Assembly (NCBI GenBank): GCA_963855995.1
Contig: OY979717.1
Span: 50,605,744-50,669,743 of the forward strand
DNA from: Muricea muricata
Lineage: Eukaryota; Cnidaria; Anthozoa; Malacalcyonacea; Plexauridae
Reading direction: 5' to 3'
Length of the DNA stretch: 64,000 bases
Positions 50,386 to 63,822 of this stretch are shown here, one piece after another (position 1 is the first letter of the stretch; the number at the start of each line of letters is the position of its first letter). The notes below the pieces were generated by a model. The model worked only from the letters and a program-made list of their open reading frames with translations. It was not told where the DNA came from and did no database searches. The translations under genes were made by a program, and so were the position numbers.

Positions 50386-50515
50386 GGTATAGGTTCTCTC
50401 ACTGCCTGAAACTACAAAATTCGACGTTTCGAGCATTTATTACTACTTTGCGACGAAGGGACTTAAAATGTCGAATTTTGTTTTATCGTCTCAGGTAGAG
50501 AAAGAATCTATACCT
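50386..50515. repeat. Imperfect hairpin element
   Basis: AGGTATAGGTTCTCTC at the left and AGAAAGAATCTATACCT at the right pair, as do CAAAATTCGACGTTT and AATGTCGAATTTTG. The centre carries ACGTTTCGAGC and GCGACGAAGGG motifs. Confidence 0.55.
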
Positions 50516-50762
50516 GCCATGTATATTTTCCAGTTCAGTCTTTCATCAAACCTGTCAAGACTACTTCACGTGTTTCTTGCATTATAATAAACAATAACCA
50601 AAATGCGCATTAAGATCAGTGGATTTATCAGTAATATCATGTGATTTCTAAACGCCTATACCTTAATGGCTCCAATACTATAGACACGGATATCGTTTTA
50701 GTTATCGTAAGAGATTCACATATGCTGTCTCATCATAGCTGAACCAAAGCTGCAAAACTGTT

Positions 50763-53700
50763 TTAGACAAACTCGTCTTCAATATCCACAACTTCCATGT
50801 CAGATTTTTGCGTACTATAACGAGGTACTATCGCTGTATTGCTGCAGCTTTCTTGTGCTGCCCTGCCTTGCTTCAGTTCAACCGGCAAGTTCACTGTCAC
50901 TGTAGCTGTCGCAGTGACTTGGGCAACGCCGTGACAATTTCGAATGTTTGATGTATTTTGAGGTCTATTTTTAGAATCAATGTTTGGGTTACGGGTTAGA
51001 GAAGGGAGGGTTTTACCGTACATTTGTTTTGCTGTCACTTCTCTCTTGGATTTTTGCTCAAAAGTGTCCTGTTTGGCTTTTCGGGCTCTTGATTCAATTT
51101 GTTCATTAGTTTCAAGCTGGACGTCGTCTGTTCCTATGGTATCATTTTGTGCTCTTGTGTTGTACTGGCTGGCGTTGCTAGTTAAGTTTGATATGGAGCT
51201 GCATGTGTTGCGTTCAAAAGGCGTTAAACCAAACCATGATCTCGTACATGGCGTAGAGTTCGTATCCTGAAGCGGAACAACCTATACAGGAATAAGAGAA
51301 TAAGTAAGCGATAACCGAATAAGTTTTTTTTCAGGTTTACGCAAAATCGAGGGTTGATTGTGCAAATTTAGACTTCAGCTACAGAAAAATATTCAGCATT
51401 CAAAATATGCACAGTTCTGTTTAGGAGACAGCTTTGGACAATGGTATTTAACTGCTTTAATCTTACAAAGCTACTCTTTTATCTCCTTTGTATCTGGAGA
51501 CTTTGTTTCTATCCCTATCACTTGATTGAGCTTTTATTCATTTCATCTTTTCAAAACTCAAGCACTTCGTTAGTCTGGTCCCACAGGTTTATGTTGTAGG
51601 CTTAGTTTATCTTTTAAGTTTAAAAATATTGGCTGATGAATAAGATTGGATTTTATTAGTATGTAAAATTCAAATCATCTCCCTACCTCCGGGTTGGGTC
51701 CAATTAATGAAAGGATAACAGGCAAGAGAACAATGCCGTTAACGAAACCAATTACAATCATTGCCGCCAAAACGTGGAAAAAGTATCTGCAAATGGGAAA
51801 AGGTGCCGTCAGAAACAACGAAGCTTAGCTTTAGAATTTCAAGAGAAAAATATTTAAATATTAAGCTATGTATCAGATTATAAATTGAATAATGATTAAT
51901 ACTGATTAATGCTTGAGTAAAATATGTAAATACAAGAGAAAAATAACTCCGAATAGTATTTTGTTTTCTTATTTTGAGTCTACATTTCGACTAGCAAGTT
52001 TCGTTTAGTACGTTTCGCGTCGTCGAAACGAGGATTGAATAAAAATATAGTCGAAAAATATGGTCCAAACGTAGATTCAGTGAAGCTATTTAGCAATTAA
52101 TCGTCGAAGGCGGGGTGAATATAGGCTTGTAATTACCGAGGCTTGAAATTACAAATACTAATCAACACAACCTTGTAAAAGTTTACTTTAAATTTGTTGC
52201 TGCATTTAAAAAAGCAAACGTCACTGGTCAGTGACTATCACTTTAGAATTTTGACCAATCAGAATACAGGAAAAACAGTCACCTGGAAATTTATACTAAA
52301 AATGATATAGAGTTATTGGCTGCTGGTTAGTTATCAATTGATTGATAGCCAGTATTATCTGAATATTAGATTAAAATCAAGTGATTGGTATAATGATTAA
52401 TTAGTTAATGATTTTTGGGTGAAGTGTTCGTGAATCGAATAGCATAACTTATTGTCATGGTCCGACGTTAAGCAGACATTTAAATCAGATACTTACTTGA
52501 CAACAAAATCAAATTCAGAACCAGCCAGCATAACCACACCCAAAATAGTTGATACAGCACCATCAACAACAGGAGAAAGAACGGTTTCCAACGCTTGTTG
52601 TATTCTGTCATTTCTCGTTCCTACTGAGGCTACAAATACCTTTAAACAGAAAAGTCGTGATAAATATGTAAGATATGGTTTCTCACAATCACGGAAACGA
52701 AATTAAAAAAAAAATCAATGGCCACAGCTTGGTAGAACATAGCGAAATTACTGTAGTAAAATTACACAAAGTTTTACTGTAAAGTGGGGAAAATATATAT
52801 GGCCATGCATACAAATTTTGCATATCTTTGTATTGCAGGCGCAAATTTATAACACTTTATGGCTCAAAAATGGTGACAATTTTATTAACAATACAATCAC
52901 ACGATTCTGCAAACTTTACGAGATTTTTTTTTAGCATTGTCTGGCATTTTGGCATATGTTCTTTCCGATAATTTTGTTTCCTAGCTAGATCAAAAAGTTG
53001 TCTAAAATGCAAATCGAGTCTATTGTTCAAGAGCTTTTTGAACCACTAAAGGGAGCCAGAACACGGTGATCACATTTACAACTGGTGTAGAAAATTCCTT
53101 ATTTCCATGAACATAGGTTTGGCTGCAATATACCTGGAAACACGAGCATGCGTAGAGATCTGAATAGATACATTGAGAGCTCGCATATTTTTATTGGTGT
53201 TTCGTGATGATTGAATAAACAATATTAAATAAGATTAACAAGGTCACGAAATTTCTTGCAGTTCACTTGCATGTAAACAGCCACGTCTGAGCACATTTTG
53301 AAATGGAAATCGTGTTATTCCGCTTATTCAAAGATACATCTATTTAATTAAATATGATTTGGGCTTGGATTAATTTGAGAAAAATATGCGAAATATAGTA
53401 ATTGAGCCTGACATCAGCATTGAGAGAAAGGTTAGCAATCCACAGCAATGCATTTCCTAATGCGCAGCAACTACATGTTATTTTAGAACGCACCCCTCTT
53501 CCCCCACCTTCCACCTTCAAAAGAGTTTTGAGAAGCTACTGGTATTTCAAATTTTCACGTTTTTTTTTAAATGTTAACACAAAAAATATGTACAACTAAT
53601 TCCGACATTTGTAGCAATTAGTTTTTAATTTAAAACATTTGGTTGGGTAGACGACGAGACTTGGTTGGGTAGAGCATGATGTGTTTAGCTCTGCATTGTG

Positions 53701-56700
53701 TGTGCGTACTTCAAACATCAAAAGCTTTCTTTTCAGGAAAATGCCCTTCAACAAAATCATCACTCGGTTTTTAGAAGACATTGTTTAATGTCACCAGATT
53801 CTATTCTTATTTTCTGTTGGTTTTGTAGTCTATTAATTTAGTAGGCACTAAACCACTGAATCTGTGCAAAGACAAAAATTCAGCTATAGCGTGAGCAAGT
53901 TTAACATTAATGTACTGCGCTTGTTTATTTGCCAAACATGTTTCAAATATTTTCAGAACTGCAATAATTATTTGTACGTAAGTCAAAACTTCAAGTGCAT
54001 GTATCAAAACACTCAAAGCTCTATTTCCTTAAACCTATCATTCAACAACTAAACATCTAAGATTAGCCTTGCATGCTTTCTGACGTTTCATGTTTCAAAT
54101 TTCCATCTCATGTGACTGCCAGTACCTTTATAATAACAAGAAATTCGGTCCTAACGAGTAATGAAAACAACACATTTTGATTTTTCGCGTTATTTGCGAC
54201 CATGCTACCCCATCGGGTTTAGTTCGTATTGAAACACCATATTTAGAAATATCGAAGCTCGCAAGATGAGTTTAAGCAGCGCGCTGCTATTTTGACTGCG
54301 AGTAAATGAACAACATGTGGGGCAGAGCATATTACAATTGAGTGTGTAAAGGTCACAAATCACGGGAAGCAAATGGTACTTGCACCAATCCTCAAAAAGC
54401 AAGAGCCGACTTTTGGGGGTATTTGCGAAATTTGTTGACATTCCAACTGATGATGCAAAATTAATCTAAATCTAGTTTCAAAATGTTCATTGTACCTCAA
54501 ACGTTATAAAGGTCATGAGAAGTGGCTTAGCCACAGGATGCAGATTCATGATTGGATTAAACTGCGTGTTTTCCTTCGCTGCTCCTACGGTCAGCAAAAA
54601 CAGAAGGAGACACAATGAACATTTTCTTTTGTCAATACAAGGAAATGCCGTTATATACTTGACATGACTGCGTCAATTATGTTAATTAGGAGGCGAACGC
54701 GCACGCATATTCGATGTTACATAACTGTGTACACGAAATGAAGTTCATTTGAATGCCAACTTAAGAAGCATTTCTTGCCGTTTCTAACATGCGGATTTTA
54801 CATTAATATTAAAGCCTAATCTCTCAGTGGGTTGCTTCTTTAGTCCGCGTGTGGAGGACAAGTAAAGTATTACGCAATGCTGAATGGGCCCTACAAAAAT
54901 GCAGGAAATACCGTATCGAAAACACATGGAGTTGTCAATGGCAATTTACAATAACATGTGAGATATAAATGCGTACAAAATGCGGCATTAGCCTGAATTC
55001 TGGCCACATTTCATCAGTTGGCTCGGATTACAAGTGCGCAGCGGGTATGTGACAGGATTACACATGCGCTAATCGCATTTCATCTCTCCAGGAATAGCTC
55101 TTGTGTAGTCATTTAATATTTATTCTAGCTATGCAAAAAGCACTCGAGGCAAAACACGCACGATGAACATTTCCTGTGACAGGAAAGCTGAGTGAAGTAT
55201 TTCAAGGAGTAATCTACTGCACTAGCGATAAATTCTGGCAATACCTAGCACTTAACACTTAGGGCACTTGATTTTTTACATGAACATTTCATATTTTTAC
55301 CAATAGTACGTAGATAGCGTACGTAATTCATTTTATGACTTTCTATCATATGCGCGCTCATAGCCTAATCGATTTACAAAAACCGCTGACTTAACAGAAG
55401 TATGTTATTTGCTGATTGAAGTCTAGAATTCGGAATCCTTTAAGTTCCCAGTATATTTATATATAACAAACACCACGTTATGTAGCAATTTAATAAGTCA
55501 TCATTCAACCAAAGAATATCAAAGTCACGAGTAAGTATGTTATATGGGAATATACCTTGACATTGTGCGGCGAACTTCAAAGGAAAGTGGGTGTCAATAT
55601 TAATATTTCAAGCCCTATCAAATCTAAGTGGATCTTCACCCATGCGATACCGAAGAAGAAAAACTGCGCAAGCGTTATACTTATTATGATATGATTGAAA
55701 CGCATTATGAAAAGATCATTATGCCAAATCTTTGCTAAACCATCCTGGTTAATTTCCTGTTCAATTTAACCTCCAGAACTTTGACAGCGTATCAAAACTC
55801 ACTGATCTCACAGAGCGTTCGACCGTTGTTTTTTTTTCGTTAGGCTTAAGTTGTTTTAAATTTTTTCGAGCTGGTGATGCTGGTATTTTATCACGCGTGT
55901 CTCACTAGAATTTGAAATGAGCAGTCTTTTAAATTTGAAATGAGCTGTTCATTTCGCTTCGTATGGTTCATTTCGAATCATTCGAGTCATTTTATAGAAG
56001 AAATTTGTTTACTCGAAACAAAATCAGCATAAAGCCTATGAAAATTTTCGTGATGTTTTATAAGATATAACCCAGAAGCGGAGATATACTTTTGTCTTTC
56101 ACGAAAATTTTTTAATCTGAGTGGTTTTTTTATTGCTAAATAAATGATGAAAAATTGACATTGGAATTTCACCGCGGGTAAAGTAAGTGTAAAAGCTTAC
56201 CATGCAAAGATGTACTGTGAATTCCACTCCAACACCCACGGAGAATATCAGAGTGACTGCTGGGATAGCGCTGAGTTTGATGCCAACTAGACCAAGGAAG
56301 CCAAACAACTCAACCGTAGTCATTGCTAGAACTACAACCTGCAAAGTGATAGCAATACAAACATAAAATTTAGATTTCATTTAGAGCGGCACGATAAACC
56401 CGTTTCTAATGGAGTGATGCATTTTAAATACACACGATAGGACATTTTAGTTGCGGCTAGCCGCTAGACGATCGTTTTTCACACGGCGTGAAAATATCTC
56501 ACTCAAATTGAAAGTGCAAAGTCTGGCGAGTCACTTTAAAAGTGCCAAAACATTGCCTTATTAATGTTTTAATACACTCATTGGACTCAACATGATCGCG
56601 ATATTTAAAAGGTAAATATCGCGTGGAATGGAGACTAATTTCATCAGCCAGAGGAATTCTAAGCTTTGTTTTTCTAGTACGATTTCTGACTGTGTTTTGA

Positions 56701-59700
56701 CTTATTATCTCACCATGACCAAGCGTTTATATGTGCGTTGGTATATTCAACTTAATCTATGTCCAACTGGCTTTAAAATTAATATACAGTGTCTTTGAAA
56801 GATAAAACAGTCAGAAACGAGATAATGGTTTCATGTCTAAATTTGTCCTGGTAGTAAATGAGCTAGAATCTTCGGACTGCGTGTGAAAAAAGGGCCAGAA
56901 TTTTTAACTTATTCTGGGGCCTGTCACCCAGTATATGGTAAAAGCAATTTTGGAAATGGCAAAAAAATGAGATATAGCTACTTAAAATAAGTCCTTAATT
57001 TTTATATATGTCATGCATGCGATCCTATTTTGAGCGCCCTCTCTGTCCTGTAACGATTAATGAAACGCATCCATCGTGACTCACCACTATAGTTCCGGCC
57101 CAGATATTCACCAGTATTACTGAAATAATGAGAAAACTCGCAACCAACACAACGATGACTGTAATAAGCAGTTGTTTTCGAAGCCAGATGTATTGTTCCC
57201 AAAACGTGAATGGGGCGCCACGAGGGTAATTAGAAAGGCCTTCGTTGGTAAACTTATCACAAATCTTCCGTACTTGCTAAATAAATGAAAATGAAATGCG
57301 TCGTGAATTATAGTCTGTGGTAGCATACATCTGTACTTAGCGAAGGATGGTATACAACTAAAGCCTCGTTTTCGTGTCTTGGCCATATAGCTGTACATAT
57401 AATCTAACTATGTAAACTGGTACATATAATGTAACTATATAAATGACTTAGCAATAACATTTTTATTGCATTGTTTCGGTAACAGATTCACGAGCAACGT
57501 AGCGGACCAAACAATCAACCAAGGTCCATACGGAACGAAAACGAGACTAAATAGCAGGAAAAACTACTTTTCTATCAAGGATCTCTGACAGGGATATGAG
57601 TAAATTTCTTACGTGGCAAGGCACATGGGCCTTGGAACTACATTAGTTTATATTGATCAGCTAAATTTTTTAAGTAAGTAAAGACAAAAGTTTTTCGGCC
57701 TCTGGCCTTTTTTATAAGGGTTATATCGGTGCTATAAGAGTAATGTTTTACCCTCGTAAAATAACGTTTTAATAATACAACATGCAGGATACAAAGATAA
57801 AGTCTACCACGATATTACGAATCAAAGTAAAACTTTGGGACATATTTTTAATTAACATGTATGTGTACATTTGCACGAAGTTGTTAAACCATACCTTAAT
57901 CACCTTGATGTAATCAGAGGTTTCTTTCAAGCCATTGACGTAGAAAGGAATTCGAGCATATTTGATCTTATCTGCTGGACGGACTGTGAAGGTACATAAT
58001 AACCAAAGTCAGTGTTACATATACGTCATGGCGTATAGTGCCCTTGGGCGCAACAGCCCTGTTGCTGTTGGGCGCAACAGCTATGCGTCATGGCGTATAG
58101 TGCCCTTGGGCGCAACAGCACAAAAGATGCATGCGCTTCATGTCCGGACATGAGTCGCAACATGTCCGCCAGAGGCGCTCTTAATCGAAAAGCCTTAAAC
58201 TAAATTGAACTAAAATTCTTGAAATTTATTTTACTCAACCAATTTACTCGCTTTATGACATAAAAAACCTACACACCTGCTAGTACATAGTCATCGTGTT
58301 CGAATGGTTTCAAGACAGGCTTGATTTTAACCTAGGAAATAACAAAAACGTTTTATAATTAGTCTGATATTCATTCGTTACTCTTACGCTTTTCATTACT
58401 TACCTTTTTTTTCATTTCTTTGGAATAAGATGTATAGTTCAGTTGCAATATTCATTTAAATGATAATTTTGCTTACCCTTGAGCTCTCGTAACCCATCGG
58501 ATCTTTTTGATACCACGCTCTGAGAAAACTGTAAAATCCCTTTCGATGTATAATCCCTTGTTTGTCAACAAACTCTTCTGTATCGACCTTAATATCAAGC
58601 ATACAATTATAATATATATAATACCCGTGCATATCGCCACTGCATAAACACCAGCAAAAATAAACTGGTTTTAAAAAGTACTAGTTTTTATAAATTTAAG
58701 CACTTTTGAAGACTTTTAACTTTATTATGATCCTTCTGACATTTTGAACTTTGCGGGTAGCTACTTATATTATAATTCAGGTTAGTAAAGTGTTGTTATG
58801 CTTACTGTTGCGTTCTCTCCTGTAATGCTCAAGAGAAGACGGTGAGCAAAGCGTCCAGAGCTAGATGCATTTTTGCCTACACCTTTGGACGTTATAGATC
58901 CATTTTCCCAATCATCTTTAAATGCTTTCTGTAAACCTGCATTCAAAGAGAAAATCATTTTAGACAATAAACGATGCTTGTTCTAAACCTTTTGTTGGAA
59001 TAGGGTCTATTCTCTAGGACCATCGGTCCTTTGCATGCACATTTGCATTTCAAATTTGAAATGTACATGCAGGAAACAAACATACAACTAAAGAAGTGCT
59101 TAATACAATGTTGTTTGAAAAGATTTTAATCACGAACCTTGTAGCCATTCTCTGAAGTAGTCTAGCCAAAATTTAGAAAGCTTTCCGTCTTTATCCTTTA
59201 CGATATAATCAACCTGAATGTAAAATACAAATAGTATGGAAAATCAGGTTCTTATGTAAATTTTTTTACCTTAGGTACCCGAAACGAACTTAAACACATC
59301 TTAAATATCGCTATGCTATCAGTTTTTTCTAACCAGTTTGGGACTAAATATTTCTAGTAATTTATTGTACCTTTGAGAACTCTTGGTGCAGTCGGTGGAG
59401 GTCAGGTTGTCTGTTTGCGTAATCAAAATCACCTTTTGTGATGATGAAAATATCATAAAATGAAAAGTAGTCATTTCTTGTTTGTAAAAACTTTTCCAGC
59501 TTTGTACCTTTTGGTACAACATCAGTGACGTCAATACCATCCTTGACCTGAATACAGCCATAAATGGAGACCGAGAACAGTACGGCGAAAAGGAGGAGAA
59601 CTACAACCTAAAGAAAAAAAATACCAGACGTTTCAAACTCCGTAACTCACTTCTTCATGATTGCTAAACAAATTGGAAGTGCATATAGTTGAATGGATGG

Positions 59701-62700
59701 AAGTACAGAGTTTAGATTTTGATTTTCCAAAATAATTGCATATTCCACGCTATGGAAAATGCCTGGCAAATCCATGGATTCTGGTATACTCATATCAAAT
59801 ATTCAATATTTTTGAATCGGATAAATCCACAGCATAGGAGACATTTCCATCCTATGGATTCATAATTTTAAAAAATACTAAAATCACATTGGTTTAAAGA
59901 TTGATAGATTTAAGGGATAAACTAAAAATACCTATATAGAATATTTGTATAGGGATAATCCTCTGTCATATTAATTATTTTTCTTTTTGGAATGCTTTTG
60001 AGATGATGTAACACAAGTCAATTTGGTGGCACTATCTGAAATTTCGTGTAACCACTTCTCTACTGCAAGTTGTTATTACAGCTTTTAGTAAGATTCCCTT
60101 TGAAAGATGGATTGTGTTAAACAGGTTTTAAGTACTGATAAATGTTTAAACATCTTCCAAAGGGCTATGTAACTAAATGCCAACTAATATAACCTAACGT
60201 ACCTTGACGGAAGTCTTTTGCAACAACGGTGCATAATATGTTCTAGTCAAATGTCCTAGACTGAGCCGGGTTATGTTTTGAACAAGTTTCGAATTAATTG
60301 TTCTCTGCCAAGCCATGCTGCGTTGTCGAGACCTTCGTGCGCTTTCTGGTCTGAGAATGACTTCTGCGTTTGAGGAGCACGATGGTTCTTCGCGGGTGGA
60401 ATCTACTGTAGAGTTGGCAGATACCTGCATGCTACTTATTTTTGGGTTGCTGTTTTGGCCATTTGGGCTCACTTTGTTAGGATTTATTGCTATATTAACT
60501 GAGCTTTGTGCATTCTTGGTTTGTTTGCCATCTTCGCTGGTAGTTCCACTAGTACAACCATGGTTTATATTTGATGGTACATCTTTCATTTTTCTGCTGT
60601 TAGTGCGACTTTTATTGCTTGCACTACTGGATGCATTTATATCGAGAGTACGCCCTCTTTTATAGCTTGCATGTAATCTTGCATTAGCATTGTGTGATGA
60701 TCCTCCGTCATTGCTCTGTCCGCTCGATGACACAGACACAACAAGATTCTCCATTCCAGGCAAAGACATGATATCTCCTCCAAGTACACTGTTACATATT
60801 GAGTCATTAATGTTGCAATTAGCTGAAGCTTTAAGAGCAATACCTGGTAGAGTGAATGCCTGATCAGATTGATTAATAGAAACGTTTGCGCATGACGATA
60901 TTTGGTGTAACGATGAATCATCATCCGAAGAGGTTTGGTTGTAAGTGGCCATTGAAGAAGTAGTTCCTGGTCTAATATTTCTTACACTTGTGGTATTGTC
61001 CCTGTAGAACATAATTATAAATAATTACTAGTATTAATTACATTTGCAGGTGCATTACGTTAGTCGTCAGAAAAATTTATATACCATTCTTAATGGCCTC
61101 GATATCCTATCTAACCACATTGAATAACGTCACAAGTGTATCCCTGCAGTTATTAACTTTTATATGTGTTTTTTCATTGCAAGTGAATCACATCTTGCAA
61201 TATTAACACAAATGCGCTATTAAACTTTTGACTTCGGCGAAAAGTACGATAATTAAGTGGTGACATTTGAGAATCGGGTTCAATTTGCTCAAAATACAAA
61301 AATGCTGTAAAAACTTAATGTTATGCAGCTACTATATACCTTTGAACGCAACAGAATATATCATAACGTTGATCTTCGCGTCTTTTCACATCGATCCCAA
61401 TCATTGCTGGGTAGATAACGACAATGGAGAAAAAATTGAAGATAATTACCACGCCCGCCTGAGGAAAAGAAATTTTCTAGATTAGACTGTGCGAATAATA
61501 CTGAAGGTATGAATGTTATTAGACTAATTATAGCTATACTATTTAACATCAGCTCTCGGGGCTTGGTCAATTTTAGTATACACGTATGTACTGATCAAGG
61601 TAGTAAATCTTTCATTTTTTAATCTGATATATAATTCATTGAATGTTTAAGTGTTGATTTCCTGTGATTTTAGAATTACAATCATTAATCACTCTTAAAA
61701 TTTAGAAACATAATGTTTAAATGTATTTATTTTGGACCTATGATTCTAAAAGAATGTTTAGATCAATAATAAAAAGTGTATAATTTCGAACAAACTGGAA
61801 AAGTATATTGCGAAGTTATACATACGCTATACGTATATATACGTCAATCATTCTCATTTTTTAAATGAGAATAAATGATCTGAACTTGCTTAATATAAGC
61901 ACGAGTTGATTATACCTATGAAATGTTCGTGACTCTCTTTAAACAGGCTTTTCAAAACCTTCCCTTAGGGTAAACTTAGTGGAATGTCTGATTTTTAAGT
62001 ACATGTCGGGTGATTCTGAGGCAATGTTGAGTGACCTAAGCCTCTAAAATGATTATAAAGTTGCTCACTAAAACAAAAAAAAATTTTGCTACAGTAAAGC
62101 CTGTAATATGAACCTAGCTAAATCTAGACAACATTTTACCTACAAGTGCTATGTTTAGATTGCGTTAAAAGACAGCGATAAAAGTTTAAAAGGATTTCTT
62201 AATGACTTGCCTGTATGCATAGTGTTCTCAAGGCTGGTATGGGAATGATTGCCGCGAAGAAAAAAGCAGCAGCATTAGTAATGCTAGTCAACATTATACT
62301 GACTCCAGTTGTGCTCAAACAGTATCCAGCATATTCCTGTAATGAAAATAAAAATAAGATATCAAGTAAGATAGGTGAATACATATATGATTTGACGAGG
62401 ATCGTGCTATGTACATATAATTTAAAACATAACAAAATATATTTATATAGTGCTCAATTCCCCCACATACCTTAGATCTCAGGTTCCTACTGTTGAGATC
62501 TCTATATGTATGCGACAGTAGGAACATATCGTCGACTCCAAGACCCAAAGCAAGGAATGGCAAAACCTGCGTAGATGCAGCGTTAAAACTGACACCAACA
62601 AATGAGCATAAACCGAGACCAGATGCTACAGATAAGGAGACTAGCAGCACGCCGAGAATCCCCATGCAACCTTGTGATTGAACAACACTGTTCCAACGTA

Positions 62701-63822
62701 TCATGGTAAAACAGGCATAAAGAAGCTGTGAAAGGAAAATAAGTAAATTATACATCTACCCCGCGGAAAACGTGTACCAGATTTTACACTTCTGTACCAT
62801 ACTATCAAACCATACTAAATTACAGAATATGGTGTCATACTATTTTGGGCAATCGCATGCCTTAATTATTAGGTAGTGAACGGAATGGACATGAATAAAA
62901 ATTAGTAGGAAAAATTGAAGGGATCGATGGATGAGTGGTACTCTACCATACACGCTCATATTTTTTGTACAGAGTGCTTTGGATTCCACATGTGTTTGAC
63001 TGCAGCAAACTATCCTGGTCTCACAATCTTTTAGTCATCATTTTTAAAGGGGAGGACTCTCTATACTGTTTTCCATCTTTTTTTAGCCTTATGGAAGTTT
63101 TTTTACAACATTTCGCAGTAGTAAAACAATTGCCTACTGACCTACTCTAGGTTTTGGAGAGAGATATAGCGTAAAAAGAGACGTATATGTGCAAGCAACG
63201 AGCTTCTACTCTATTCAAAGTAGAATCATAAGCCTTTTGTTGTGCATCTGGCATGCATAACTACTGTACATATGGTATATTCTGTATTTTTAAAAATTTA
63301 CTAAATATCTAACTTTACCATGAGAACATAGCCGCCAATGATCAGGTTCTGATTTGGTGAAGAAAAGTTTCTCAGTAGATCATCTAAGGATGTGGTTGAA
63401 AAAGCCATAACGTTTTGCTTGTTGCTCGAAGGCTCCGACAGTTCATTCACAACCTTAAAAAGATATAAGAAATGACTTGAAAAGTGTTTTTTTGCGATAC
63501 TGACATGACCATGCTGTCATTTCTTTACAGTATCTCGAGGATATCCCTCAGTGTAATACCATGAGTCCATGATTACACCGATGTCCAATACTGTATCTAC
63601 GTTAATACATGAGAATGGCGAGTACGTTAATCATATCTTACTTCAACAAACTTTCTTTGCCAAGTATTAAGAATTTTCTTTGCGGCCTCAACATTCCATC
63701 TATTTGAGGCTTTTAAATGTTGAACTTTGGGCTTGTCATTTAGAAATCCATCGGAAGACGTCCAATATTCATACACCTCGTTTTCACTCATCAAATTAAT
63801 GATGGTTTGTAATGCTGCAGCA
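50763..63822 (-). CDS. PTCH1: Patched, Hedgehog receptor (5' part outside window)
   Basis: RND-type 12-TM sterol-sensing protein that represses Smoothened until Hedgehog binds. Exons in transcript order: 63822-63642, 63453-63319, 62725-62471, 62336-62211, 61458-61340, 61001-60203, 59607-59371, 59213-59138, 58936-58806, 58587-58477, 58331-58277, 57983-57895, 57276-57085, 56338-56201, 52639-52497, 51786-51687, 51281-50763. All phases agree, giving 1134 residues plus stop. The reading starts late in extracellular loop 1 (TWQRKFVEV). Next come the sterol-sensing TM2-TM6 block with the RND motif GVDD (62528-62536), a 266-codon cytosolic middle loop in one exon, TM7, extracellular loop 2, TM8-12 with GVGVEFTVH, and a tail ending [10 protein letters not shown]...[11 protein letters not shown]. 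The tail matches the end of vertebrate PTCH1 (VTASASVTV, VEVIELQDVE). The intron after exon 4 uses a GC donor. The PTCH1/PTCH2 distinction does not apply if this is a single invertebrate copy. Confidence 0.93.
52640..56200. other. Patched intron of 3.6 kb
   Basis: It lies between the exon ending [10 protein letters not shown] and the exon starting [11 protein letters not shown] see no additional exon and no complete mobile element. Short open frames at 53.4-54.4 kb occur on both strands and have no recognisable content. Confidence 0.6.
58024..58119. repeat. 34-bp direct repeat with internal palindrome
   Basis: CGTCATGGCGTATAGTGCCC followed by TTGGGCGCAACAGC occurs at 58024-58057 and again at 58086-58119. 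Between them, CAACAGCCCTGTTGCTGTTG forms a small hairpin and GGCGCAACAG occurs a third time. It lies in a patched intron. Confidence 0.75.
59608..60202. other. Patched intron
   Basis: AT-rich intron between the middle-loop exon and the TM7 exon. I see no gene or clear repeat in it. Confidence 0.5.

Larger units (their letters stand above)
46820..50762. other. Spacer between convergent ABCD3 and patched
   Basis: Both genes end towards this 3.9-kb spacer. An AATAAA hexamer at 46841-46846 lies 22 bp after the ABCD3 stop and could serve as its polyadenylation signal. Beyond that I see a palindrome plus (TA)n at 46992-47213 and a hairpin at 50386-50515. I found no gene. The open frames near 48.8-49.4 kb overlap on opposite strands and look random. 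Confidence 0.65.

Noticed and set aside
60315-60665. 116-codon plus-strand open frame with hydrophobic stretches
   Set aside because: It is antisense to the patched middle-loop exon, which aligns in phase with its neighbours.
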